A stretch of 64,000 nucleotides of DNA, taken from positions 620,001-684,000 of the forward strand of contig NZ_FQXA01000002.1 of NCBI RefSeq assembly GCF_900129835.1. Direction: 5' to 3'. This document shows positions 28,540 through 38,145 of this stretch, piece after piece; within the stretch, counting starts at the first letter, position 1; the number at the start of each line of letters is the position of its first letter. The stretch comes from Stutzerimonas xanthomarina DSM 18231 (GTDB lineage: Bacteria > Pseudomonadota > Gammaproteobacteria > Pseudomonadales > Pseudomonadaceae). The position numbers were made by a program, and so were the translations under genes. Below the pieces are notes generated by a model. That model was not told the DNA's origin, searched no databases, and saw only the letters and a list, made by a program, of their open reading frames with translations.

Positions 28540-29907
28540 ATGGCACGCCTAGCATCCGCACGCATCACGGGGAAACGGGCGCTCAGCCTGGTCATTGCGG
28601 GGCTGCTTTGCATGAGTCCGCTTGTGATGAGCGCGCCATTGCAAGCCCTCCCGGTTGACGGTCCGGTTCTGCGGATTCAGGGGTCCAACACTGTTGGCGC
28701 CAAGCTCGCGCCGATGCTTATCGCCGGAATGTTCGAAGCCCAGGGCCTCAGCTCCCGGATCAGCTCTGCTGGCAAGAAAAACGAGCAGCGCATCAGCGCG
28801 GTCGATAGCGCTGGCCGAACCTTTCATGCACGGGTTGCAGCACACGGCACCGGCACCGGGTTTGCCGGCCTCAAGGATGGCTCCTCTGATCTCGCCGCCG
28901 CATCGCGCCCTATCAAGGACAGCGAGTACGCAAGTTTGGCCAACCTTGGTGATCTGCGCAGCGCGGATGCCGAACAGGTGATCGCCATCGACGGCCTGGC
29001 AATCATCGTCAGCCCGGACAACCCCGTCTCATCACTTAGCGTTGAACAGGTCGCACGCCTGTTTGCCGGTGAAATCCGCAACTGGAAAGTGCTCGGCGGC
29101 AAAGACGTTCCGGTGGAACTGCATGCGCGGGATGATCAGTCGGGCACCTACGACACCTTCAAGGAGCTGGTCCTGGGTGTACAGAACAAGACGCTGGCGG
29201 CGGATGCAACCCGCTACGAATCCAATGATCAGCTTTCGCAGATCGTCAGTAACCGTCCCGGCGCGATTGGTTTTGTTGGCCTCGCATCGGTGGGCAAATC
29301 CCGCGCGTTGGCGATAGCCGACGGCGATTCGCAGCCTATGTTGCCCAGCACCGCGCTGGTAGCGACGGAAGATTACCCGCTGTCGCGGCGGCTGTTTTTC
29401 TATGCGAACCCGACGCAGCAGTCGCAGTGGACTCAAACCTTTCTGGCCTTTGTGCACAGCGCGGCTGGCCAGGCCATCGTTGCCAAGTCTGGCTACATCG
29501 GACAAGCCATCAACGCGATAACCCTCTCCCCGTCGCCCGACATGCCGCAGGCTTACCAGAGCCTCGCCACACAGGCGCAGCGTTTGACAGTGAACTTTCG
29601 CTTCGACGAAGGCAGCGCGCGTCTGGACAACAAGGCGCAACGTGACGTGGAGCGCCTGATCAAGTATCTGCAAAGCACGAACAAGACCATGAGCGCGGCA
29701 GTCCTGGTTGGATTCGGCGACGCTCGCGGCGACCCGGCGCGTACCGCTTTGCTGTCCAAACTTCGCGCCATGGCCGTGCGTAGAGAACTTGCCCGTGGCG
29801 GCATACTCGCCAAGAACATCAATGGCTTAGGTGATTTACTTCCAGTAGCGTCGAACACCCCGAGCGGCCGAATCAAGAACCGGCGCGTCGAGGTATGGGT
29901 GTATTGA
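28540..29907 (+). CDS. PstS-like phosphate-binding domain fused to an OmpA C-terminal domain
   Basis: Exported 455-aa protein. A signal peptide (about 1-32) is followed by a PstS-type binding domain (about 40-310) with IQGSNTVGAKLAPML, the DGSSDLAAASRPIKDSE block, FAGEIRNW and RDDQSGTYDTFKELVL. The C-terminal 110 residues are an OmpA-like peptidoglycan-binding domain (NFRFDEGSARLD, VLVGFGDARGDPARTALLSKLRA, NRRVEVWVY). It would therefore be a periplasmic phosphate sensor or scavenger tied to the cell wall. The start at 28540 has GGAAAGGGAG nine bases upstream. No pst transport genes are nearby. Phosphate as ligand is inferred from the family. Confidence 0.85.
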   Translation: MARLASARITGKRALSLVIAGLLCMSPLVMSAPLQALPVDGPVLRIQGSNTVGAKLAPMLIAGMFEAQGLSSRISSAGKKNEQRISAVDSAGRTFHARVAAHGTGTGFAGLKDGSSDLAAASRPIKDSEYASLANLGDLRSADAEQVIAIDGLAIIVSPDNPVSSLSVEQVARLFAGEIRNWKVLGGKDVPVELHARDDQSGTYDTFKELVLGVQNKTLAADATRYESNDQLSQIVSNRPGAIGFVGLASVGKSRALAIADGDSQPMLPSTALVATEDYPLSRRLFFYANPTQQSQWTQTFLAFVHSAAGQAIVAKSGYIGQAINAITLSPSPDMPQAYQSLATQAQRLTVNFRFDEGSARLDNKAQRDVERLIKYLQSTNKTMSAAVLVGFGDARGDPARTALLSKLRAMAVRRELARGGILAKNINGLGDLLPVASNTPSGRIKNRRVEVWVY

Positions 29908-30015
29908 GCGAGATTGAACCAGTGCAGGATCGTATCGGTCGCTAGCTCGCTGCGTACTGTCACCTCGAGGCTGGCGCGACTAAGCTCAGGCGACTTCCAG
30001 CAGCGGAAATGAATC

Positions 30016-30951
30016 ATGTATCTGGTTTGTGGCGAGGCTTTGTTCGATGTTTTTGCAGCCCCAGCGGGAGCCCGACGCAATCACCTGACCCTCGAGGCGG
30101 TGGCTGGCGGCTCCCCTTTCAATGTGGCGGTCGGCCTATCCCGGCTGGGAACGCCGGCCGCTCTGTTCACTGGCATGTCGCAAGATCACTTCGGTCAGCA
30201 GCTGCGGCAGGTGCTTGAGGATGAGCGGGTCGATACGCGCTATCTGATCGACTTCGATGCCCCCACTACGCTGGCGATGGTGGCGGTGGGTGCCAACGGC
30301 TCGCCCATCTACAGCTTTCGCGGCGAGGGCTGTGCTGATCGGCTGCCACGCGACGAGCATCTCGCCCCGCTCGGCGATGAGGTTCGCGGCATCCACGTCG
30401 GCTCCTATTCCATCGTGACCGCCCCGATCGCTGACACGCTGCTTTCGGTGGTTCGCCGCGAAAGCGGGCGCCGGCTGATCTCGCTGGATCCTAACATCCG
30501 CCTCAACGTCGAACCGGACCTCGCCCGCTGGCGAGAGCGTGTCGAGGCAATCGCCGCGCTTGCGCACCTCATCAAGGTCAGCGACGAGGATCTCGCTCTG
30601 CTGTATCCCGGCGAAGCCCCGGAAGCCATTGCCCATCGCTGGCTGCAGGGGAGTTGCGAGCTGGCCCTGCTGACACGCGGCGACCAGGGTGCTCAGCTGT
30701 TCAGTGCTCACCACGGTGAACTCTACGAAGCCGCCGTCGCAGTGAATATCCGAGATACCGTAGGCGCTGGCGATACCTTCCAGGCGGCGCTGCTCAGTTA
30801 CTTGCACGCCCATCGGTTGGATTCGCCCGCAGCACTGGCACAGATCGAACGCGACCAGCTTCAAGCACTGCTCTCATTCGCCGTTCGAGCGGCGGCCATC
30901 ACCTGCTCCCGTCGCGGTCCAGACCTGCCGTATCGATACGAAATCGCTTGA
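30016..30951 (+). CDS. mtlZ: Fructokinase, PfkB family (mtlZ-like)
   Basis: Cytosolic carbohydrate kinase expected to phosphorylate the fructose made by mannitol 2-dehydrogenase; 311 aa. PfkB motifs are GGSPFNVAVGLSRLG near the N-terminus and DTVGAGDTFQAALL (catalytic Asp) near residue 245-258. In the Pseudomonas mannitol cluster the fructokinase is usually the last gene; here it lies directly upstream of mtlR, with 68 bases between. Function is assigned from family and context, so fructose as substrate is likely but not proven. Confidence 0.82.
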   Translation: MYLVCGEALFDVFAAPAGARRNHLTLEAVAGGSPFNVAVGLSRLGTPAALFTGMSQDHFGQQLRQVLEDERVDTRYLIDFDAPTTLAMVAVGANGSPIYSFRGEGCADRLPRDEHLAPLGDEVRGIHVGSYSIVTAPIADTLLSVVRRESGRRLISLDPNIRLNVEPDLARWRERVEAIAALAHLIKVSDEDLALLYPGEAPEAIAHRWLQGSCELALLTRGDQGAQLFSAHHGELYEAAVAVNIRDTVGAGDTFQAALLSYLHAHRLDSPAALAQIERDQLQALLSFAVRAAAITCSRRGPDLPYRYEIA

Positions 30952-31004
30952 TCGGTTGGCCACAGCGCTGTGAGCGTCTATAACCCCAGGGGACAAGAAT
31001 AAGG

Positions 31005-31012
31005 ACGACGGA
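31005..31012 (+). promoter_or_regulatory. Candidate Crc/Hfq (CA-like) motif before mtlR
   Basis: AAGAATAA fits AANAANAA and is followed at once by GGACGACGGA, the mtlR ribosome region. A nearly identical string (GACAAGAATAAAAGGA) precedes mtlK. Confidence 0.4.
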
Positions 31013-31019
31013 ACCGGGC

Positions 31020-31925
31020 ATGAAAGCGCTGAAGATCTCCGACCCATCCTACGAGTTGATGGACGATCACCACGGCAACTCCCTGATTTACCGGGAGCAT
31101 GGTTTTCCGTGCCCGCTGGTGCGCTGGCACAACCACAAGGAGTACGAGCTGCACCTGATCGTCGCGAGCTCGGGCAAGGTCTTCGTCGGTGACTATGTGG
31201 GTAACTTCGGGCCGGAGAGCCTGTTTCTCACAGGCCCACACCTGCCTCACAACTGGATCAGCCAGGTCGATGACGGCGAAGTCGTGGCCAAGCGCGACAT
31301 GCTGGTGAATTTCACCGATGAGCTGTTCGAAGCAGGCAATAGCGTGTTCTCCGAACTGCGTAGCCTCACTCCAATGCTTGAGCGTTCGCGTTACGGCATC
31401 GAGTTCCGTTGCCCGCGCACCATTTCCGAAGCCAGTCGGCTGATGCACCGCGTCGCGGACAGCCGTGGCGCAACCCGACTCGGTTATTTCCTGATCATGC
31501 TTGAACTGCTCGCCAGTTGTGACGACTACCAGCTGCTTTCCGGGGCCACCTCGGCACAGCTCGGCGATGAGCATCACGCAGACCGCACCAACATGGCGGT
31601 CAACTACATCTTCGACAATTACATGCGTGAGTTGCCGCTCGAAGAGGTCGCCTGCCACCTGGGCATGAAACCGACCTACTTTTCGCGCTTTTTCAAACGT
31701 GCCACCGGCCGGTGCTACGTCGAATTCGTCAACAGCCTGCGCATCAGCAAATCCTGCGAATTGCTGCTGGACACCGAAAAGTCTGTCACCGATGTGTGTT
31801 TCGAGTCGGGCTTCAACAATCTGTCCAATTTCAATCGCCGCTTCCAGCAGCTCAAGGGCATGACACCTTCCTGCTATCGCCGCCTGGTCGAGCAACGGCT
31901 GACCGAGCAGAACCTCGCAAGCTGA
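31020..31925 (+). CDS. mtlR: AraC-family transcriptional activator of the mannitol operon (MtlR)
   Basis: Polyol-responsive activator, 301 aa. The N-terminal cupin-like sensor domain (about 20-150, with WHNHKEYELHLI) is followed by a C-terminal AraC DNA-binding domain (about 195-293) with two helix-turn-helices: LPLEEVACHLGMKPTYFSRF and VTDVCFESGFNNLSNFNRRF. It is transcribed in the same direction as the adjacent mtlE operon, 306 bases away from mtlE. The role follows from its position and from the known MtlR of Pseudomonas; the inducer cannot be read. Confidence 0.9.
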   Translation: MKALKISDPSYELMDDHHGNSLIYREHGFPCPLVRWHNHKEYELHLIVASSGKVFVGDYVGNFGPESLFLTGPHLPHNWISQVDDGEVVAKRDMLVNFTDELFEAGNSVFSELRSLTPMLERSRYGIEFRCPRTISEASRLMHRVADSRGATRLGYFLIMLELLASCDDYQLLSGATSAQLGDEHHADRTNMAVNYIFDNYMRELPLEEVACHLGMKPTYFSRFFKRATGRCYVEFVNSLRISKSCELLLDTEKSVTDVCFESGFNNLSNFNRRFQQLKGMTPSCYRRLVEQRLTEQNLAS

Positions 31926-32231
31926 TACGCATCCTCGCATCCCGCTGCATCAAATGACGTCCGCCGTGCCACTCTTTGCTCACGCCTATTGGTTTCAGAC
32001 CGCAGCTCTAGCCTGTAGACACGGCGCTTTGTTGCGCTTCGATGTGCTCTACCCCGCTCTTTTAACCCATCCCCAAGGAGTGCAAAAAAGTACCAGACAA
32101 TGTGCTGTCAGGGCTTTGTGACCCGACGCCCCGGGCGTTGTAATGCTCGCGAACCGCTCGTACCGCAGTACGCGAGCAACAACAAAAACAATAAGCACTT
32201 CCGCCCCCTGGCCGCGGAAGAGGAGTTCCAG
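31926..32231 (+). promoter_or_regulatory. mtlE promoter and leader region
   Basis: 306 bases that must hold the mtlEFGKDY promoter and the MtlR sites. A candidate operator is the pair of similar strings around 32076-32107 (GTGCAAAAAAGTACC and CAATGTGCTGTC). The leader can fold through TGCTCGCG / CGCGAGCA and contains a long AAN-repeat motif at 32178-32194. The operator guess is low confidence. Confidence 0.45.
32178..32194 (+). promoter_or_regulatory. Candidate Crc/Hfq (CA) motif before mtlE
   Basis: AACAACAAAAACAATAA satisfies the AANAANAA pattern in overlapping registers, 38 bases upstream of the mtlE ATG. It is the best such motif in the window. Confidence 0.6.
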
Positions 32232-33542
32232 ATGAAATTGACCCATTTGCTGCTCGGTTCCACCTGTATTGCGATGATCGGTGTGACGCATGCTGCCGCC
32301 GAAACCATTACGGTTGCCACCGTCAACAACGCTGACATGATCCGCATGCAGCGCCTTTCGAAGACCTTTGAAGAACAGCATCCTGACGTGGACCTCAACT
32401 GGGTCGTACTCGAAGAGAACGTCCTGCGCCAGCGCCTGACCACCGACATCGCCACCCAAGGCGGTCAATTCGACGTACTCACCATCGGCATGTACGAAGC
32501 GTCACTCTGGGGCGATAAAGGCTGGCTCGCCCCCATGACCAATTTGCCTGATGACTACAACCTTGATGACGTCTTCCCCTCGGTGCGTGAAGGCTTGTCG
32601 GTCGATGGCACCTTGTATGCGCTGCCGTTCTATGCAGAAAGCTCGATGACCTACTACCGCACCGACCTGTTCGAACAGGCCGGGCTGGACATGCCAGAGC
32701 ACCCGACCTGGACCCAAATGGCCGAGTTCGCCGAAAAGCTGCACAAACCAGGTGAAGAGCAGTACGGCATGTGCCTGCGCGGCAAGGCCGGTTGGGGCGA
32801 AAACATGGCGCTGGTCACCACCGTTGCCAACTCGTTCGGTGCGCGCTGGTTCGATGAAAAATGGCAGCCGGAATTCAACGGACCGGAGTGGACTAAAGCC
32901 GCCAATTTCTACGTGGACCTGCTGGGCAAGTACGGCCCGCCAGGCGCGTCCAGCAACGGCTTCAACGAAAACCTGGCGTTGTTCAATAGCGGTAAGTGCG
33001 CCATGTGGGTCGATGCCACCGTGGCGGGCTCCTTCGTCACTGATACCTCCCAGAGCAAAGTCGCAGACAAAGTCGGCTTCACCTTTTCCCCGCAGCAAAC
33101 CACTGACAAAGGCTCCGCTTGGCTCTACTCCTGGGCCCTTGCCATCCCGGCCAGCTCCAAGAAGCAGGAAGCAGCCAAAACCTTCGCGGCCTGGGCGACC
33201 TCTCAGGATTACGCCGAACTGGTTGCAGAGACCGATGGCGTGACCAACGTACCGCCGGGTACTCGCGAGTCCACTTACAGCGATGAATACATGGCCGCCG
33301 CGCCGTTCGCGAAGATCACCCTCGAGTCGCTGAAACAGGCTGATCCCGCCTCGCCGTCCGCCAAACCAGTGCCCTATGTCGGCATCCAGCTGGTGACTAT
33401 TCCGGAGTTCCAGGCCATCGGTACTCAGGTCGGCAAGATGTTCTCCGCCGCGCTCACCGGGCAGATGCCGGTCGAGCAGATGCTCACGGCTGTGCAGCAA
33501 ACAACCACGCGTGAAATGAAGCGCGCCGGCTACCCCAAGTAG
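32232..33542 (+). CDS. mtlE: Mannitol/polyol ABC transporter substrate-binding protein MtlE
   Basis: Periplasmic polyol-binding protein, 436 aa, of the family-1 solute-binding type. A signal peptide (MKLTHLLLGSTCIAMIGVTHAAA) is cleaved near residue 24. Family landmarks are DLNWVVLEENVLRQRLTTDI, YALPFYAESSMTYYR and MCLRGKAGWGENMA. The start at 32232 has GAGGAG upstream and gives an intact signal peptide; an ATG at 32100 would bury it. First gene of mtlEFGKDY, separated from mtlF by a hairpin and a C10 tract. High confidence for the role in polyol uptake. Confidence 0.93.
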   Translation: MKLTHLLLGSTCIAMIGVTHAAAETITVATVNNADMIRMQRLSKTFEEQHPDVDLNWVVLEENVLRQRLTTDIATQGGQFDVLTIGMYEASLWGDKGWLAPMTNLPDDYNLDDVFPSVREGLSVDGTLYALPFYAESSMTYYRTDLFEQAGLDMPEHPTWTQMAEFAEKLHKPGEEQYGMCLRGKAGWGENMALVTTVANSFGARWFDEKWQPEFNGPEWTKAANFYVDLLGKYGPPGASSNGFNENLALFNSGKCAMWVDATVAGSFVTDTSQSKVADKVGFTFSPQQTTDKGSAWLYSWALAIPASSKKQEAAKTFAAWATSQDYAELVAETDGVTNVPPGTRESTYSDEYMAAAPFAKITLESLKQADPASPSAKPVPYVGIQLVTIPEFQAIGTQVGKMFSAALTGQMPVEQMLTAVQQTTTREMKRAGYPK

Positions 33543-33553
33543 GTCGCACCAGG

Positions 33554-33563
33554 CCCCCCCCCC
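33554..33563. repeat. C10 homopolymer between mtlE and mtlF
   Basis: Ten consecutive C bases 11 bases after the mtlE stop, the longest homopolymer seen in the window. Non-coding. Confidence 0.95.
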
Positions 33564-33570
33564 ACCGGAC

Positions 33571-33588
33571 AGGGCTCGCCCGAGCCCT
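33571..33588 (+). terminator. Intercistronic hairpin between mtlE and mtlF
   Basis: Perfect 8-bp stem AGGGCTCG / CGAGCCCT around two bases, without a T-tract. Likely stabilises the mtlE message and reduces read-through into the permease genes. Confidence 0.6.
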
Positions 33589-33617
33589 TATGGCCTTCTT
33601 TCTGTCGGAGCACGCCC

Positions 33618-34562
33618 ATGGCAACTACGACCACAGCCTTGCCCAAGGCGCCCATTACCGATGCGGCAAGCGAGCCGAGCGAGCGCAAGCCCCGCCGGTT
33701 CGGTCCCAGCTGGTTCCTCGTCAGCCCTTCCGTTGCGCTGTTGCTGCTGTGGATGCTGGTTCCGCTGTCGATGACCGTCTACTTTTCGGTGATTCGCTAC
33801 AACCTGCTCTACCCCGGCGAGAATGATTTCGTCGGATTGGAGAATTTCCACTACTTCCTGACCGACGCCGGCTTCATGCCGGGCATGACCAACACCTTGC
33901 TGCTGGTTGGCAGCGTGCTGCTGATCAGCGTCGTGCTCGGTGTTTTGATCTCGGCTTTGTTAGAGGCGGCGGACTTCGCCGGGCGCGGCATCGTTCGGGT
34001 CATGCTGATCTCGCCGTTTTTCATCATGCCGACCGTTAGCGCGCTGGTCTGGAAGAACCTGATCTACCACCCCGTCTCGGGAATCCTTGCCGCTGTCTGG
34101 AAGTTCTTCGGTGCACAGCCAGTGGACTGGCTGGCGCAGCATCCGCTGTTCTCGATCATCATCATCGTGTCCTGGCAATGGCTGCCCTTCGCGATCCTGA
34201 TCCTGATGACCGCCATGCAGTCCCTCGATCAGGAGCAGAAGGAAGCCGCCCGCCTCGATGGCGCCGGCCCCATCGCGATCTTCTGGCACCTGACCTTGCC
34301 GCACCTGGCACGTCCCATTGCCGTGGTGGTGATGATCGAGACCATCTTCCTCCTCTCGGTCTTTGCCGAAATCTTCACCACCACCAGCGGTGGTCCCGGC
34401 TACGCATCGACCAACCTTGCCTACCTGATCTACAACCAGGCGCTGCTGCAGTTCGACGTCGGCATGGCCTCAGCCGGCGGCCTGATCGCGGTGGTCATCG
34501 CCAATATCGCGGCGATCATCCTGGTGCGGATGCTCGGCAAGAATCTCACCGAAAAATACTGA
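33618..34562 (+). CDS. mtlF: Polyol ABC transporter permease MtlF
   Basis: Inner-membrane permease of the MalF type, 314 aa, with six hydrophobic helices after a polar N-terminal tail of about 35 residues. The EAA docking loop reads EQKEAARLDGAGPIAIFWHL (about 211-230). CGGAG precedes the ATG. The stop is 10 bases before mtlG. It forms the channel with MtlG and is energised by MtlK. High confidence by family and operon context. Confidence 0.92.
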   Translation: MATTTTALPKAPITDAASEPSERKPRRFGPSWFLVSPSVALLLLWMLVPLSMTVYFSVIRYNLLYPGENDFVGLENFHYFLTDAGFMPGMTNTLLLVGSVLLISVVLGVLISALLEAADFAGRGIVRVMLISPFFIMPTVSALVWKNLIYHPVSGILAAVWKFFGAQPVDWLAQHPLFSIIIIVSWQWLPFAILILMTAMQSLDQEQKEAARLDGAGPIAIFWHLTLPHLARPIAVVVMIETIFLLSVFAEIFTTTSGGPGYASTNLAYLIYNQALLQFDVGMASAGGLIAVVIANIAAIILVRMLGKNLTEKY

Positions 34563-34572
34563 GGACAGACCG

Positions 34573-35406
34573 ATGCTGACGCTCAAACAAAGTCGCCGCC
34601 TCAATACGCTAGTGGTCGGGCTGTTTGCCTGGGCCGTGGCCCTGCTGCTGTTCTTCCCGATCTTCTGGATGCTGATGACCAGCCTGAAGACCGAGATCGA
34701 CGCGTTCGCCACGCCGCCGCAGTTCATCTTCACGCCGACGCTGGAGAACTACCTGCAGATCCAGGATCGCAGCGGCTACTTCAAGTACGCCTGGAACTCG
34801 GTGACCATCTCGTTTGGCGCGACCGCGCTGGGCATGCTGATCGCCATTCCGGCGGCCTATTCGATGGCGTTCTACGAGACCAAGCGGACCAAGGGCACAC
34901 TGCTCTGGATGCTCTCCACCAAAATGCTGCCGCCGGTGGGTGTGCTGGTGCCGATCTACCTACTGGCCAAGCAGTTCGGCATGCTCGACAGCCGCACGGT
35001 GCTGATCATCATCTACACCCTCATCAACCTGCCGATCCTGGTGTGGATGATCTACACCTACTTCAAGGACATTCCCCGCGACATCCTCGAAGCGGCCCGG
35101 ATGGACGGCGCCACCCTGATGCAAGAGATGGTTCGCGTGTTGCTTCCGATCAGCAAAGGCGGCCTCGCCTCGACCATGCTGCTGTCGTTGATCCTGTGCT
35201 GGAACGAGGCGTTCTGGTCATTGAACCTTACGTCCTCCAATGCCGCCCCGCTGACCGCGCTGATCGCCTCGTACTCCAGTCCTGAAGGGCTGTTCTGGGC
35301 CAAGCTTTCGGCCGTATCCACCCTCGCCTGCGCACCCATCCTGATCTTCGGCTGGATCAGCCAGAAGCAGCTGGTCCGTGGCCTGTCGTTCGGCGCCGTG
35401 AAGTAA
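34573..35406 (+). CDS. mtlG: Polyol ABC transporter permease MtlG
   Basis: Second inner-membrane permease, MalG type, 277 aa with six hydrophobic segments. The EAA loop reads DILEAARMDGATLMQEMVRV (about 173-192), and the typical C-terminus LVRGLSFGAVK is present. GAGG lies 10 bases before the ATG. Partner of MtlF. Confidence 0.92.
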   Translation: MLTLKQSRRLNTLVVGLFAWAVALLLFFPIFWMLMTSLKTEIDAFATPPQFIFTPTLENYLQIQDRSGYFKYAWNSVTISFGATALGMLIAIPAAYSMAFYETKRTKGTLLWMLSTKMLPPVGVLVPIYLLAKQFGMLDSRTVLIIIYTLINLPILVWMIYTYFKDIPRDILEAARMDGATLMQEMVRVLLPISKGGLASTMLLSLILCWNEAFWSLNLTSSNAAPLTALIASYSSPEGLFWAKLSAVSTLACAPILIFGWISQKQLVRGLSFGAVK

Positions 35407-35434
35407 CCGTCGCCGCGGTATTAACAAGATCGAC

Positions 35435-35442
35435 AAGAATAA
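35435..35442 (+). promoter_or_regulatory. Candidate Crc/Hfq (CA-like) motif before mtlK
   Basis: AAGAATAA fits AANAANAA and runs straight into the ribosome site AAAAGGA, 13 bases before the mtlK ATG. Confidence 0.4.
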
Positions 35443-35454
35443 AAGGATTCGAAC

Positions 35455-36558
<1,104 letters not shown>

Positions 36559-36655
36559 CGGGTAACCCGTCCCGATTCAATCCCGGCGAATCGCTGCTAC
36601 CTATGGCGGCGATGACGCCGTCGGCTTTTCGAAACTTAGCCCAGCGAGGCCTGAC

Positions 36656-38134
36656 ATGAAGTTGAAGCAACAGAATCTGCCACAACTGCCGGCCCACATT
36701 TCCCGCCCGGCCTACGCGATAAACGAGGTTACGGCGGGCATAGCGCACATAGGGGTTGGCGGATTTCATCGCGCTCACCAAGCAGCGTATACCGATGCCC
36801 TGATGAACACCGGCGAGGGACTCGACTGGGGCATCTGTGGTGTCGGCACACGCGCCGATGAAGTGGCCATGCGTGACGCGCTCGCCTCCCAAGACTACCT
36901 GTATACGCTGATAGAACTGGACGATAGACCGGACACCGAAGTGCGCGTTCTTGCCAGCATTCGGGACATGATGCTGGTTGGTGAAGACGGTTCTGAAACG
37001 GTCGTCGCCCGACTGGCCGATCCGGCGATCCGCATTGTCTCGCTGACCATCACCGAGGGCGGCTATTGCATGGATGACAGCACCGGCCAGTTCAACGCCG
37101 CGCTGCCGCAAATCCAGCATGACCTGGAGAATCCAAGCGCTCCCATCAGCGTGTTCGGCCTGCTATGCGCGGCGCTTGCCAAGCGCCGCGGCGAAGGTAT
37201 CGGCCCATTCACCATCATGTCCTGCGATAACTTGCCCCATAACGGCGACGTTACCCGCACGGCAACCCTGGCGTTCGCCAATCTGGTCGATGCGGACCTG
37301 GCAAACTGGATCGCCCAGAACGTCAGCTTCCCCAACGCGATGGTCGACCGCATTACACCGATGACCAGCGCCGCGCACCGCAAGGCCCTCAAGCAGGAAC
37401 ATGGCGTGGATGACGCTTGGCCCGTGGTTTGCGAACCCTTCGTGCAGTGGGTGCTGGAGGACAAGTTCGTCGCGGGACGCCCCGCCTGGGAGAAGGTTGG
37501 CGTGCAGTTCACCGATGACGTATCGCCCTACGAGGAGATGAAGATCAAACTCCTCAACGGCAGCCACCTCGCGCTGACCTATCTGGGATTCCTGCGCGGC
37601 TATCGGTTCGTGCACGAAACCATGGCCGATCCGCTGTTCGTCGAGTACATCCGCCAGTACATGGATAAGGATGTCACGCCGCAGCTGGCCGCCGTGCCCG
37701 GCATCGACTTGACGCTCTACAAGCAGACATTGATCGACCGCTTCTCCAATTGCGCTATCGCCGATCAACTGGAGCGCGTTTGCTCCGATGGCTCCTCGAA
37801 ATTCCCGAAGTTCACGGTGCCAACCATCAACCGCCTCATCGCGGACAACGCCGAGTTGGATCGAGCCGCACTGGTCGTCGCTGCCTGGGCGATGTATCTC
37901 AAAGGCATCGACGAGAACGGCACCCGGTACAGCATTCCCGACCCACGCGCCGAGTTCTGCCAATCTCTGGTCGAGGAAGATGAAGGACTCGCCGAGCGGT
38001 TGCTAGGTCGTGAAGAAATCTTCGGCACCCACATCCCACGCTCGTCGGCATTCCGCGATGCGTTCGAGCGCAACCTCCTTCGGCTGCGGACGCTGGGCGT
38101 GAGCGGCACGCTTGATCTCCTGCTGACCCGCTAA
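36656..38134 (+). CDS. mtlD: Mannitol 2-dehydrogenase MtlD
   Basis: NAD-dependent polyol dehydrogenase oxidising D-mannitol to D-fructose (and usually D-arabinitol to D-xylulose); cytosolic, 492 aa. The N-terminal nucleotide-binding part has HIGVGGFHRAHQAAY. The catalytic set of the long-chain mannitol dehydrogenases reads as Lys296, Asn301 and His304 in KIKLLNGSHLALTYLG. The C-terminal helical domain is complete. It lies between the transporter ATPase and the xylulokinase, matching dual use on mannitol and arabinitol. High confidence. Confidence 0.95.
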   Translation: MKLKQQNLPQLPAHISRPAYAINEVTAGIAHIGVGGFHRAHQAAYTDALMNTGEGLDWGICGVGTRADEVAMRDALASQDYLYTLIELDDRPDTEVRVLASIRDMMLVGEDGSETVVARLADPAIRIVSLTITEGGYCMDDSTGQFNAALPQIQHDLENPSAPISVFGLLCAALAKRRGEGIGPFTIMSCDNLPHNGDVTRTATLAFANLVDADLANWIAQNVSFPNAMVDRITPMTSAAHRKALKQEHGVDDAWPVVCEPFVQWVLEDKFVAGRPAWEKVGVQFTDDVSPYEEMKIKLLNGSHLALTYLGFLRGYRFVHETMADPLFVEYIRQYMDKDVTPQLAAVPGIDLTLYKQTLIDRFSNCAIADQLERVCSDGSSKFPKFTVPTINRLIADNAELDRAALVVAAWAMYLKGIDENGTRYSIPDPRAEFCQSLVEEDEGLAERLLGREEIFGTHIPRSSAFRDAFERNLLRLRTLGVSGTLDLLLTR

Positions 38135-38145
38135 CGGAGGCGGTC

